From Comamonas avium (GTDB lineage Bacteria; Pseudomonadota; Gammaproteobacteria; Burkholderiales; Burkholderiaceae_C), in contig NZ_JACSQK010000005.1 in NCBI RefSeq assembly GCF_014836675.1, positions 1-48,291 of the forward strand: a stretch of DNA of 48,291 nucleotides, given 5' to 3'. The notes under the pieces were generated by a model, which worked only from the letters and a program-made list of their open reading frames with translations, did no database searches and was not told the DNA's origin. Both the position numbers and the translations under genes were made by a program. Of the stretch, positions 1-7,900 are shown piece by piece; the first letter of the stretch is position 1; each line of letters begins with the position of its first letter.

Positions 1-105
1 GTGGCGATCAACAAGGATGCGGAAGCACCGATCTTCTCGGTGGCCGACTATGGCCTGGAGGCTGACTTGTTTGTGGCTGTGCCTGAGATGGTGGGCAAGC
101 TGTAA
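1..105 (+). CDS. etfA: Electron transfer flavoprotein alpha subunit, C-terminal end (partial)
   Basis: Open from the left edge, ending in TAA at 103-105. The 34 residues include the family tail [20 protein letters not shown] followed by [13 protein letters not shown]. In the ETF alpha family this C-terminal stretch belongs to the FAD-binding domain (the INKD...PIF..ADYG segment). The heterodimer carries electrons from acyl-CoA and other dehydrogenases to ETF-ubiquinone oxidoreductase. The 5' part, and the expected etfB partner upstream, lie outside the window. A strong terminator follows at 131-168, so this is the last gene of its operon. The identification rests on a short but characteristic tail. 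Confidence 0.85.
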   Translation: MAINKDAEAPIFSVADYGLEADLFVAVPEMVGKL

Positions 106-130
106 AGAAATTTTCAGTCTTTCAACTGCA

Positions 131-168
131 TGTGAAAAAGGAGCCTTTGAGGCTCCTTTTTTTTTCAC
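131..168 (+). terminator. Rho-independent terminator of etfA
   Basis: Inverted repeat AAAAAGGAGCC / GGCTCCTTTTT with loop TTTGA, followed by an uninterrupted T run. The flanks TGTGA and TCACA extend the symmetry, so it could work in both directions. Confidence 0.9.
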
Positions 169-169
169 A

Positions 170-236
170 GTCAGCAGCGCTTGCTGACTCTGCATTCAAT
201 ACCGAATTTCAGTTCTGGTGGTTGGTTTTTTATTGC
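170..236. repeat. Degenerate copy of dispersed intergenic repeat, with small hairpin
   Basis: GTCAGCA (170-176) and TGCTGAC (182-188) form a 7-bp hairpin around GCGCT. The following bases (GCATTCAATA, GAATTTCAG, GGTGGTTG, TTTTTTATTG) match in order the repeat copy at 41580-41660. Probably a worn copy of the same element. The rest of 189-337 holds no gene I can support. Confidence 0.4.
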
Positions 237-337
237 GTTGTTCTTGCCAGGGAACAAAACCCCGGCGGAGATGTTTAGCGAATCCGCTGTATCGACCGCT
301 TGAGTTCACAGACAAAAACTGTCGTCATAAGCGTTGA

Positions 338-970
338 CTAAACCGCAGTTGAACGCCGAGCGAGCAGCAGGCCCAGCCCGGCAGCTCCGAGCAATGAGGC
401 GCATATACGGTTAAAGATTTGCTTGCTTCGGGGCTCCACAAACCACTTCCTAAGATGACTTCCGAGGCAGGCGTATGCAGCAATCGCGAGCCACTCTAAA
501 AACAAGAAAACAGTGCCTAAAGTGAAAAATTGTGGTGTGGCGGGCTCTGCAATATCTATGAACTGAGGCAGGAAAGCCGTAAAGATAAGAATCGCCTTGG
601 GGTTGCCTGCAGCAACCAGAAACTCCTGCCGCGCGAGGGTAAAGAGGCTGGCAGTTGCATGAGTGTTGTTTATCTCTTGACCCTGTGGCTTGGCGCGCCA
701 CAACTGAAAGGCCAGATAAAAGAGATAAGCAGCTCCAATCAGTTTGATGACATAGAACCCGGCCAGTGATGCTTGCAATACTGCAGCAAGACCAGTCGCT
801 GAAATAGCAATCATGCCAATGAATGCAAGCAGTCGGCCGGCTCCTGCTATTGAGGCAACCCAGAATCCATGGCGAGTGGCGTTTGCCACAGATAGCAAGT
901 TATTAGGCCCCGGAGCCATGTTGAGAGCAAAGCATGCGGGAATGAAGAAAAGCAAAGTTTCTAAAGACAT
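338..970 (-). CDS. LysE/RhtB-family amino acid exporter
   Basis: A 210-residue inner membrane protein of the LysE/RhtB superfamily, which exports amino acids or derivatives such as homoserine, threonine or lysine by proton antiport. The start at 970 (MSLETLLFF) is chosen because the family begins there and a longer upstream frame is not hydrophobic or conserved. The hallmark loop ALNMAPGPNNLLSV follows TM1 (residues about 17-30), and NPKAILIFTAFLPQF marks the middle of the protein. About six membrane segments are visible, and the length is normal. The methyltransferase-like gene lies 52 bp upstream on the same strand. Substrate cannot be read from sequence. A second family member sits at 5258-5884 and a decayed third at 1808-1932. 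Confidence 0.85.
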   Translation of the reverse strand: MSLETLLFFIPACFALNMAPGPNNLLSVANATRHGFWVASIAGAGRLLAFIGMIAISATGLAAVLQASLAGFYVIKLIGAAYLFYLAFQLWRAKPQGQEINNTHATASLFTLARQEFLVAAGNPKAILIFTAFLPQFIDIAEPATPQFFTLGTVFLFLEWLAIAAYACLGSHLRKWFVEPRSKQIFNRICASLLGAAGLGLLLARRSTAV

Positions 971-1022
971 CGTTGTACAGCGCCGGGAGATTTCCGGTGA
1001 AACGTTAGCAGATTCAAGTTGC

Positions 1023-1502
1023 TTATAGCCAGCGCCGAACCTGTTGTCGATAAGTGTCAAACGATGCTCCAAATCGCTGGCGCAAGGCATCTTCCTCGGG
1101 ACGTATCTGAAAATGCTGCAAATAGGCCATGAACAGCGGCACAGCAAGTAACGCAGACAACTTGCCCAGCCACAAGGCGAAGGCCAGCAAAAGCAATGCG
1201 AAGCCGAGGTACATAGGGTTGCGCGTCCATCGATAAACCCCTCGCACCACCAGTGCGGTAGACGCTGCTGGATGGATCGGGTTGACGGTGGTCTTTGCAC
1301 TGCGAAACGCTAAAAGGCCTGCAATGCACAGCATCCCCCCGATTGCCGCCAGCACCAGGGCGATGATCCATGCTTCTGGAATAGCGATCGCTAGGACGCT
1401 GGGAAGGAGCCACATTGCGATCGCGCACAAAGCGCAGAGTGCAACGGGGGGTATGCGCAGAGATAGCCAGGAATTCTTCGTCGGCGGGGATTGAGCAGGC
1501 AT
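1023..1502 (-). CDS. Isoprenylcysteine carboxyl methyltransferase / phospholipid methyltransferase-like membrane protein
   Basis: 159 residues with four or five hydrophobic segments. The C-terminal half carries the ICMT/PEMT-type signature: GVYRWTRNPMYLG (about residues 88-100), then RPEEDALRQRFG (about 134-145), FDTYRQQV and the terminal RRWL. In this superfamily (NnrU/PEMT/ICMT-like) the RNPMY and EE segments bind S-adenosylmethionine and substrate. The true bacterial substrate is generally unknown. Start ATG at 1502 has no clear Shine-Dalgarno. The gene is in line with the LysE gene downstream, with a 52-bp gap, so co-transcription is possible. Confidence 0.75.
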   Translation of the reverse strand: MPAQSPPTKNSWLSLRIPPVALCALCAIAMWLLPSVLAIAIPEAWIIALVLAAIGGMLCIAGLLAFRSAKTTVNPIHPAASTALVVRGVYRWTRNPMYLGFALLLLAFALWLGKLSALLAVPLFMAYLQHFQIRPEEDALRQRFGASFDTYRQQVRRWL

Positions 1503-1545
1503 ATGAAGGTCAAACTATTAATTTCTGTGCGAGCACCTTAAAGAT

Positions 1546-1749
1546 TTAAGTTACTTCAATGTCAACGCCATGCATGGTGCGTGCTTTTTCTGCTGTTCCT
1601 TGAACAACAGGCATGGTCAATCTCGAGTCGGGCAGGCCCTGTTGCTGCGCGAAGGACAAGGTGGCTGCTTTCCCGGCAGTGATGCCAGCACAGATGTGCT
1701 CTAAGGCAAGCAGCTTGACCCTACCTTCATTGAAGGGATGTGCTTTCAA
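1546..1749 (-). CDS. Short unrecognised reading frame, possibly a gene fragment
   Basis: 67 codons starting with TTG, ending in VDIEVT. I do not recognise the family. Coding character is plausible (GKAATLSFAQQQGLP, PVVQGTAEKARTMHGVD), but there is no convincing ribosome binding site and no methionine start. The same frame stays open upstream of the TTG with poor-looking sequence (a run of Cys). Given the decayed LysE remnant next door at 1808-1932, it may be a leftover of another gene rather than a functional one. Confidence 0.25.
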   Translation of the reverse strand: MKAHPFNEGRVKLLALEHICAGITAGKAATLSFAQQQGLPDSRLTMPVVQGTAEKARTMHGVDIEVT

Positions 1750-1807
1750 TGCCCGCGAGCAACAGCACAGACATGGCTGAGCAAGTGGGCTGGTGTGATG
1801 GCATGCA

Positions 1808-1932
1808 CTAACGCTCTTAGATGGCGCCCTTCAAGCCCTGAATCAAGCAGAGCTTGATACCAAAACAGCCAACTTCAGACTATTCAAATCGAGCCACTTT
1901 GGCCGAGGCTATGCGCTCAATTAGCCTTATGG
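1808..1932 (-). pseudogene. Decayed 3' end of a LysE/RhtB-type exporter gene
   Basis: Read on the minus strand directly behind the MFS stop, the frame gives SAKVARFE, a stop, then SEVGCFGIKLCLIQGLKGAI, a stop, ER and a final stop. This follows the C-terminus of the intact RhtB gene at 5258-5884 (LKSLGRF ... GAIYVALGLKVAFQER). At DNA level, 1803-1840 matches 5253-5290 with only a few differences, including an identical ATGCACTAACGCTCTT; the CAA of the intact gene is TAA here. Two in-frame stops and no 5' part make it a fragment. It ends exactly where the MFS gene begins to be read, suggesting deletion or recombination. Confidence 0.6.
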
Positions 1933-3135
1933 CTAGCCCTTGGCTGACACGCCAGGCGTTTGTTTCGATTGAGTCATGCTGAACACTACCAGCGCGGCGC
2001 CTGCCGCGAGCGTGGCTGTAAGCCAGAGGTTGGCAGTCAAGCCCATGTCGTCAACGACCTTGCCTCCCACCCATGCGCCCAGAGCAATGCCGATGTTGAA
2101 TACGGCAACATAAAGCGCTGTCACAACTTCCAACGCCTGAGGTGCCACCTTCATCATCCAGGTCATCAATCCCACGGAAACACCCCCATAGACCAGTCCC
2201 CAAATCAGCAGGACCGAGCCACCACCCATCTGCGAATCACCAACTGCCAGGAGCATCAACGGCACCCAAAGCAGGCCCAAGGTAATCACTGTCAGTGTTG
2301 GCAGCGTATGACGTGCAGCCACAGTGCCGGCGAGAAAATTGCCTGCAATGCCTGCCATGCCATACACGAACAGCAACACACCCATCCACCGCGCCTCGAA
2401 TCCTGATACGGACAGAAGCAGGGGCTGTACAAAGGTAAATGCAGCAAAATGCCCAGCCACCAGCAGCAGTGTCAAGCACAGTCCCATCTGGACCGAACGA
2501 ACGGTCAATAGCTTTCTAAACTGGCGCACGGTTGCCACGTTGTTTGCTGCAAGCGGTGGAAGAAAGACCATATGAAGCAGGAGCACGACTGCGCTCAGCA
2601 CGGCCATGCAGACAAAAGCCCATCGCCAACCAAGCATGTCTCCGATCCACGCGCCCAGAGGCACGCCTAATACCGAAGCAGCCGCAACGCCACCAAAGAT
2701 AATGGACGTGGCCAACCCAATCGATGAAGCTGGCACAAGCCGGGCGGCCAGTCCACCTGCAATCGCCCAGATGCCGCCTATGCATAGGCCCACCAGCACA
2801 CGTGCGATCAGCATCCATTCAAGGCTGGGAGCCAATGCAGACGCGATGTTGGCAAGCACCAGAAGCATCAGTAAGCCGCACAGCAGCTGGCGCCGATCCA
2901 TTCCAGCGGCAGCGATGACCACCATCGGCGCAAACAAGGCTGCCAGCAAAGCAGGCAGCGAAATCACCAGACCAGTGCTCCCCGTCGTGCTGCCAAGACT
3001 GCCTGCAATCGAAGTCAGCAGGCCTACAGGCAGCATTTCAGTGGTCACTACGGAGAATGTGGCAAGGGCTGCTGCACTGACGGCCAGCCAGGAGCGCGGG
3101 GCCGAAAGACCAGGCAATGAGTTCAAAGCGAGCAT
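1933..3135 (-). CDS. MFS transporter, DHA1-type efflux (AraJ/NepI-like)
   Basis: A 400-residue, 12-segment major facilitator protein of the inner membrane. The N-terminus reads PRSWLAVSAAALATFSVVTTEMLPVGLL, the TEMLPVG motif typical of the AraJ/NepI/YdhP group of proton-driven exporters of sugars, nucleosides or drugs. IGGIWAIAGGLAARLVP (about residues 120-140) and RWAFVCMAVLSAVVLLL follow the group pattern. Start ATG 3135 is supported by AAAGGA about ten bases upstream. A TTGACC box with CATTA about 18 bases further lies just before it on the minus strand, so it may have its own promoter as well as read-through from the MFS gene 40 bp upstream. Substrate is not known. Confidence 0.8.
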   Translation of the reverse strand: MLALNSLPGLSAPRSWLAVSAAALATFSVVTTEMLPVGLLTSIAGSLGSTTGSTGLVISLPALLAALFAPMVVIAAAGMDRRQLLCGLLMLLVLANIASALAPSLEWMLIARVLVGLCIGGIWAIAGGLAARLVPASSIGLATSIIFGGVAAASVLGVPLGAWIGDMLGWRWAFVCMAVLSAVVLLLHMVFLPPLAANNVATVRQFRKLLTVRSVQMGLCLTLLLVAGHFAAFTFVQPLLLSVSGFEARWMGVLLFVYGMAGIAGNFLAGTVAARHTLPTLTVITLGLLWVPLMLLAVGDSQMGGGSVLLIWGLVYGGVSVGLMTWMMKVAPQALEVVTALYVAVFNIGIALGAWVGGKVVDDMGLTANLWLTATLAAGAALVVFSMTQSKQTPGVSAKG

Positions 3136-3175
3136 CAGGAATGATTCCTTTAATGGAAAGTCAGAAAGACTGTGG

Positions 3176-4381
3176 TCAAACGGCAGTGATTGCCGGGCTG
3201 TGCGCTGGCAGGCTCCGGCAGGCCCACAGTGCTGCTGTAGCCACCACAAGCCCAGCCGCTAAGGCAACAGAAAAACCAGCTTGAGTGCCGTTGCCATCTA
3301 CCAAATGGCCAGAGCTTGCAGCGCCTAATGCCACGCCTGCATTCAGGCTTGCAAGCAGCCAGGTCATCCCCTCCGTCAGGCGTTGTGCTGGCACCAGCTT
3401 TTCGACCAGTGACATGGCAACAATCAGGGTTGGAGCGAAGCACATTCCTGCCACCAGTACGACGCAGGCCAGCGCTGCAATGTGGTTCACCCACAGCAAG
3501 GGGATGGTGGAGGCAGCCGTTGCAACCCCGCCCCACAGCAGCAGGCGATGCAAGGACACTTGTGGTCGATGGGCGCCAAAGAGCAGTCCAGCTGCACATG
3601 ACCCAGCGGCATACGCCGACAGGACGAGGCTGGCCATCACTGGCTGCCCAAGCGCTGCTGCGAAGGCCACACTGACGACATCCACGGTGCCCACGATGAC
3701 GCCCATGGCCCCGACCATCACTGCAAGCAGCTGCATCTTGGGGCAACGCATCACCGATTTCGTTGCACGCGTGGTGTTCGCATTCGCATCAATTGGCGGC
3801 TCTGTGTTGCGCTGTGCAATCAACGCGTACATGCCTGCCAGCAGCAATAACGCCGCCGCCAGCACACCGGCCTGTGGAAATGCAGCGACTGCAAGTCCAA
3901 CAGACAAGGGCGGGCCAACAATGAAACTGACTTCGTCGAGTACGGTCTCCAATGCATAGGCCGTTTGCAGGCGTGGCTGTCCTTTGTACAAGGCAGTCCA
4001 TCGTGCACGCACCATGGCTGACATGCTTGGCATGCAGCCAACCAGCACGGCACTGAGGAAAAGCGTCCAGTCTGGTGCTGCCCACCAGGACGCTGCCAGC
4101 AGGCACAGCATCCCGATGACGCAAGTAACGGTGGCATACGGCAGCACGCTTCGTTGCCCGTACCGGTCAACCATGCGAGAGACCTGTGGTGACAGCAATG
4201 CGTAGGTCAGCACGACAGTCGCTGAAACCGCTCCTGCTAGGGAGTAGCTGTCCCTGAGCTGTGCAAGCATGGTGATGATGCCAATGCCTGTCATGGGCAA
4301 CGCGAGTCTGGCCAGCAGGCCTGCCAGTACAAATGCCCTGGCCTCTGGCGCTTCAAACAGTTCTCGGTATGGGTTATCCAT
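3176..4381 (-). CDS. MFS transporter, divergent from a TetR regulator
   Basis: 401 residues with about 12 membrane segments. SPQVSRMVDRYGQRSVLP (about residues 68-85) is the loop 2-3 motif of the major facilitator superfamily (D-R-x-G-[KR]-[RK]). Start ATG 4381 has AGGAG nine bases upstream. The gene is transcribed away from a TetR-family repressor starting at 4518, across a 136-bp region full of palindromes, which is the classic layout of a repressor-controlled efflux pump. The second MFS gene follows after 40 bp and is probably in the same transcription unit. The inducer and the exported compound cannot be inferred. Confidence 0.8.
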   Translation of the reverse strand: MDNPYRELFEAPEARAFVLAGLLARLALPMTGIGIITMLAQLRDSYSLAGAVSATVVLTYALLSPQVSRMVDRYGQRSVLPYATVTCVIGMLCLLAASWWAAPDWTLFLSAVLVGCMPSMSAMVRARWTALYKGQPRLQTAYALETVLDEVSFIVGPPLSVGLAVAAFPQAGVLAAALLLLAGMYALIAQRNTEPPIDANANTTRATKSVMRCPKMQLLAVMVGAMGVIVGTVDVVSVAFAAALGQPVMASLVLSAYAAGSCAAGLLFGAHRPQVSLHRLLLWGGVATAASTIPLLWVNHIAALACVVLVAGMCFAPTLIVAMSLVEKLVPAQRLTEGMTWLLASLNAGVALGAASSGHLVDGNGTQAGFSVALAAGLVVATAALWACRSLPAHSPAITAV

Positions 4382-4433
4382 CTCGCTCTCCTAAAAGACG
4401 CACGCTTGCCGGGAAGGTTTGGTGCGCAGACAA

Positions 4434-4506
4434 TACATACAAGTCGTATGAATAAATCATATTTACATACGCAATGAATGTAAATAATCATCCACCTCGT
4501 ATGTAA
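4434..4506. promoter_or_regulatory. Palindromic operator region between the MFS and tetR-like genes
   Basis: CATAC (4436-4440) AAGTC GTATG (4446-4450); ATTTACAT (4461-4468), 9-nt spacer, ATGTAAAT (4478-4485); and TTACATAC (4463-4470) mirrored by GTATGTAA (4499-4506). The repeated CATAC/GTATG half-sites suit a TetR-family dimer. The last half-site overlaps the tetR ribosome binding site, which suggests autoregulation as well as control of the efflux genes. Confidence 0.6.
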
Positions 4507-4517
4507 GGAGAAAGTTG

Positions 4518-5105
4518 ATGGTTCGTCGTACCCGTGCCGACATGGAAGAAACACGTGCAACCCTGCTGGCAACTGCTCGCAAGGTATTCAGCGAATACGG
4601 CTATGCAGCCACATCGATGGACGACCTCACGGCCCAGGCGGGCCTTACGCGTGGTGCGCTCTATCACCACTTCGGCGATAAAAAAGGGTTGCTGACAGCT
4701 GTTGTCGAGCACATTGATGCAGAGATGGATGTGCGGCTTGCATCGATCTCCAATGCTGCAAAAGATCCGTGGGAAGGTTTTTGCAGTCGTTGCCGCGCTT
4801 ACCTGGAAATGGCCATAGAGCCTGAGTACCAGCGGATTGTGCTGCGCGATGCCAAGGCTGTATTGGGAGGGGCCACACCCCAATCACAGCGACACTGCGT
4901 TGAATCTATGCGCGATCAGCTGGAGGAGCTGATTAGCCAAGGTGTGGTTGTTCAAGTCGATGCCCAAGTGTTGGCTTCACTGATTTATGGCAGCTTGGCG
5001 GAAGCGGCATTCTGGATTGCGGATGGGGAGCACGGTGATGATCGTCTGGACCGTGCAATCGCCGCATTGGAGCTGCTGCTGCGCGGGTTACGTGCAAAAC
5101 AATAA
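4518..5105 (+). CDS. TetR/AcrR-family transcriptional repressor
   Basis: 195 residues. The N-terminal helix-turn-helix domain (residues about 10-57) reads ARKVFSEYGYAATSMDDL, then AGLTRGALYHHFGDKKGLL, the standard TetR recognition helix with Y-HHF. The remainder is the variable ligand-binding and dimer domain. ATG 4518 is preferred over a TTG one codon earlier because AAGGAG at 4505-4510 is then at normal spacing. It is divergent from two MFS genes and lies beside palindromic operators (4434-4506), so it very probably represses the adjacent exporter until a toxic ligand binds. The ligand is unknown. Confidence 0.88.
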   Translation: MVRRTRADMEETRATLLATARKVFSEYGYAATSMDDLTAQAGLTRGALYHHFGDKKGLLTAVVEHIDAEMDVRLASISNAAKDPWEGFCSRCRAYLEMAIEPEYQRIVLRDAKAVLGGATPQSQRHCVESMRDQLEELISQGVVVQVDAQVLASLIYGSLAEAAFWIADGEHGDDRLDRAIAALELLLRGLRAKQ

Positions 5106-5257
5106 AACGCGCAGGGCAGCGATTTGATGCCTGATAGATGTGAAATCAGTTGCGCTGCTGCGGCTGTGAACGCCAGTCTTAATGACTGCTCTGGGTTGTG
5201 AGCGAGCGTGTATCAGTGCGCAGTTCGCAGCCATGTGCAGATTTCTCCGCTGATGCA

Positions 5258-5884
5258 CTAACGCTCTTGAAAGGCGACCTTCAAGCCCAGAGCCACGTAG
5301 ATGGCTCCAATCGTTTTACCTTGCCAGCGGCTAAATCTGCCCAAACTTTTCAGTGCTCGGCTCAATGGCTTGACCGAGAGCGCCAGGAGGCTGGAATAGA
5401 CGGCGCTAAGTGCCACAAATATGAGGCCTAGCACCATGAACTGAGTAAAACCAGAGCCTGAGCCTGGTTGAACAAACTGCGGCAGGAAGGCCAGGAAAAA
5501 AAGTGCGGTTTTAGGGTTCAAGACTTCAGCAGGAATTGCTTCTAGAAAAGCGCGTCCAGCCTTTATGGGTGTGACTTCGGGTAAGGTGGCACTTTGGGGC
5601 TTGGCCATGAATGTGCGCACACCCAGATAAATCAGATAAGCCGCACCCAGGTACTTCACAGCGCTGAAAGCCAGAGCGGAGGTCATCAGCAATGCAGAGA
5701 GGCCGACTGCAGCAAAAAGCGTGTGAACAAAGTCCCCTGCAGCAATGCCAAGTCCCGTCGCAATGCCGACATTGCGTCCACCTTCAAGGGTTCTACTGAA
5801 GACAAGCAGGACAGCGGGCCCTGGTATGAGGAAAAGGCCGATCACGATGGCCACGAATCCGGCTAGCGTTGACAAGTCAATCAT
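5258..5884 (-). CDS. RhtB/LysE-family amino acid exporter
   Basis: 208 residues with about six membrane segments. The start at 5884 (MIDLSTLAGFVAIVIGLFL) matches the family; a start ten codons upstream is possible but adds polar residues. LIPGPAVLLVFSRTLEGG (about residues 19-36) is the RhtB signature region, followed by LGAAYLIYLGVRTF and LNPKTALFFLAFLPQFV. Expected role: export of homoserine, threonine or related amino acids at the inner membrane. The gene converges with the tetR-like gene (152-bp gap). Its last 35 bp and 3' flank closely resemble 1803-1840, the remnant of a related gene. Confidence 0.85.
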   Translation of the reverse strand: MIDLSTLAGFVAIVIGLFLIPGPAVLLVFSRTLEGGRNVGIATGLGIAAGDFVHTLFAAVGLSALLMTSALAFSAVKYLGAAYLIYLGVRTFMAKPQSATLPEVTPIKAGRAFLEAIPAEVLNPKTALFFLAFLPQFVQPGSGSGFTQFMVLGLIFVALSAVYSSLLALSVKPLSRALKSLGRFSRWQGKTIGAIYVALGLKVAFQER

Positions 5885-5937
5885 GGTTTCTTTTGAGCCT
5901 CTAGATGGCTGCAACGGGTATCAAGTGGGGATGCCGC

Positions 5938-6459
5938 TTACCGCAGCGGCTTGACCATGTTCAGCCAGACCTGTGCGGCATGCACGGATGCTGATGCACC
6001 CTCGTTCACATAGCCTAAGGCCTCATAAAACGGCACACGGTCTTGCAGGCACGTCAGTGTCACCGTCTCTCGCTGTGCTGTGTGGGCAACGGTTTCCAGC
6101 TGGGACAGCAGCAGGCGGCCAATACCCAGCTTGCGGTGCGCTGGGTGTACGGCCAGACCCAGTACGGTCTGGTGACCGCCAGTTGCGGGGCTGGCGTTCA
6201 ATTGTTTGAACAGCTCGTCGCGGATATAGCGTTCGGCCACTACAGGGCCGTTGATCAGTCCAATGACTTGTCCATGCAGCTGCGCCACCCAAAAACAATC
6301 GGGAATGCGTTGCAGGCGCAGGGCAAATGCGGCGGGGGTCGCAGCCTCTTGCGGGCTGAAGCAGGCGTTTTCAATGGCAATCAGTTGCGGCAAGTCCTGC
6401 GCTGTGGCGGGGCGCAGCAGCAACTGGGGTGGCCTGGCAAGGTTCAAAGTTTCAGACAT
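5938..6459 (-). CDS. GNAT-family N-acetyltransferase
   Basis: 173 residues. The fold is recognisable from the N-terminal RPATAQDLPQLIAIENACF, the acetyl-CoA loop LGLAVHPAHRKLGIGRLLL (about residues 99-117, with R-K-L-G-I-G as the Q/RxxGxG/A motif), and a C-terminal VPFYEALGYVNEG strand-helix. The layout is like arylalkylamine or small polyamine acetyltransferases, but the acceptor substrate is unknown. The start ATG 6459 has no Shine-Dalgarno; instead CACAAT ends seven bases before it on the minus strand (6467-6472), so the message may be leaderless. It sits upstream of, and in line with, the RhtB exporter gene (53 bp). Confidence 0.82.
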   Translation of the reverse strand: MSETLNLARPPQLLLRPATAQDLPQLIAIENACFSPQEAATPAAFALRLQRIPDCFWVAQLHGQVIGLINGPVVAERYIRDELFKQLNASPATGGHQTVLGLAVHPAHRKLGIGRLLLSQLETVAHTAQRETVTLTCLQDRVPFYEALGYVNEGASASVHAAQVWLNMVKPLR

Positions 6460-6538
6460 GGCAGCGATTGTGCATTTGAAGGCGAAGCGGGCATATCGGG
6501 GCGGGTGGCTGCAATGAGTCAGCTGGGGGGTAGAAAAA

Positions 6539-6575
6539 TAGCTTCTAACGCTTGTTTATGCGGCGTTAGAAGCTA
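6539..6575 (-). terminator. Repeat-derived hairpin, likely terminator of the porin gene
   Basis: Perfect 13-bp inverted repeat TAGCTTCTAACGC (6539-6551) / GCGTTAGAAGCTA (6563-6575) with an 11-nt loop. On the minus strand it is followed by TTTTTC, so it can terminate transcription of the porin ending at 6633. The stem sequence is of the AACGCTT/AGCTA repeat type seen elsewhere in the window. Confidence 0.6.
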
Positions 6576-6632
6576 TGTTCATGCAGAGAAGGTGCCTCAA
6601 AAAGGCTCCCTTCCCCACCAGAAAGTCGCACC

Positions 6633-7697
6633 TTAGAAGGTGTGACGCAGACCCACCTGCAAGCCATGCTGCTTGCCGCTGTCGCTCAGCAGTGCTGCAG
6701 GCTCCAGACTCATGCCGCCCATCGCAGCGCTGTAGTCCTTGTTCTTCAGGAATGAGTAGGTGCCGTACAGTGCTGTGCGCTTGGACAGGTGGTGCTCATA
6801 GCCCAGAGAGAGCTGGTCGGCCTTGAGCTTGGTAGCTACCCCTACGGGCTGGTAGCGGTAGTGGTTATATGAGGCCTTCACCACACCGGCTGCCCCCACG
6901 GGCAGGGCTGTACCCAGCGAGTAAGTCTCGTTCTTGACGGTAGACAAGCCTGCTGGCGTGTTGCGTGCTTGGCGGTATGCGCCAGTCAGCTTGATGCTGC
7001 CAAAGTCATAGCTGCTGCCCAGTGCGTAGGTCCGCTGACGGATGTTGGCTCCCGTGAAGTCGACGTTGTTTTGCTGCTCCACCGCCAAGCTGGCAGACCA
7101 TGGTCCCTGATCGTATGAAACGGCTGCGTCGTAGTAAGCCTTGGTTTTCCAGGTGCTGTGGTTGGTTTCACCGAAAGCGTAGTTGGCAGACAAAGTCACA
7201 CCGCCAAAGCTGGGCGAGACATAACCGATCAGGTTGTCTTTGCGCTTGTCGTCGTTGTTGCCAATGCCCCAGGCTTGCGAGCCGCCGATGCCCGAGTGTT
7301 TGAAGACGTCATAGCGTTTCATGGCTTTGTAAGCTGCGGTTTCGTCTCGGCCCACGTTCACTTCACCAAAATTGCCTTTCAGCCCGATGGTGGCGCGACG
7401 CTTGAAGTCGAGGCCGTTGCCCGAGTCACCAGAGCCAGAGTCTGCGTTGATGCCGGATTCCAGCCAGAACTGTGCCTTGAGACCGCCACCCAGGTCTTCC
7501 ACGCCGCGCAGGCCAAAGTAGCTGTCTTTGTTGCCACCCGATTTCAGGCCAGACCATGTGTTTTGCCCATCGATCACCGTGGCAGCAGCATCTACGTTGC
7601 CAAACAGCGTGAGGGACGATTGTGCAAATGCAGAGCCCGCTGCAGCTGCAGCCAGAAAGGGCAGGGAAGCGATGAGTTTTTTCTTCATTGTCTTCAT
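6633..7697 (-). CDS. Gram-negative porin (Omp32-like, betaproteobacterial type)
   Basis: 354 residues. Signal peptide MKTMKKKLIASLPFLAAAAA followed by GSAFA and cleavage before QSSLTLFGN, the usual first strand of Burkholderiales trimeric porins. The mature part is rich in alternating aromatic beta strands (YFGLRGVEDLGGGLKAQFWLE, FGEVNVGR, YGTYSFLKN) and ends in RHTF, the C-terminal phenylalanine recognised by the BAM machinery. It forms a general diffusion channel in the outer membrane, often anion-selective in this family. GGAG eight bases before the first ATG favours 7697 over 7688. It is monocistronic: the repeat hairpin at 6539-6575 lies downstream, and a 200-bp AT-rich upstream region separates it from guaC. 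Confidence 0.92.
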   Translation of the reverse strand: MKTMKKKLIASLPFLAAAAAGSAFAQSSLTLFGNVDAAATVIDGQNTWSGLKSGGNKDSYFGLRGVEDLGGGLKAQFWLESGINADSGSGDSGNGLDFKRRATIGLKGNFGEVNVGRDETAAYKAMKRYDVFKHSGIGGSQAWGIGNNDDKRKDNLIGYVSPSFGGVTLSANYAFGETNHSTWKTKAYYDAAVSYDQGPWSASLAVEQQNNVDFTGANIRQRTYALGSSYDFGSIKLTGAYRQARNTPAGLSTVKNETYSLGTALPVGAAGVVKASYNHYRYQPVGVATKLKADQLSLGYEHHLSKRTALYGTYSFLKNKDYSAAMGGMSLEPAALLSDSGKQHGLQVGLRHTF

Positions 7698-7850
7698 CTG
7701 GAAACTCCAATCTGAGAGGTTAACTTGCAGATTTTTTTGTGTTTTCTGGCAAATTGAAGTTCATTGATTTAACAGATTGTTGCAGTTTTTTGCATGCTGT
7801 TAATGCCGTGATCAAGATGTTTTGAGCTCTATGGAGGCTGCAGGCAGGCA

Positions 7851-7877
7851 TTAAAAAAGCTGCCCTCAGGCAGCTTT
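7851..7877 (-). terminator. Terminator of guaC
   Basis: AAAGCTGCC (7856-7864), loop CTCA, GGCAGCTTT (7869-7877). Read on the minus strand, the stem runs into TTTTTTAA, giving a standard intrinsic terminator 24 bp after the guaC stop. Confidence 0.88.
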
Positions 7878-7900
7878 GGTGGGGATGCGGTTGCGCAGAT

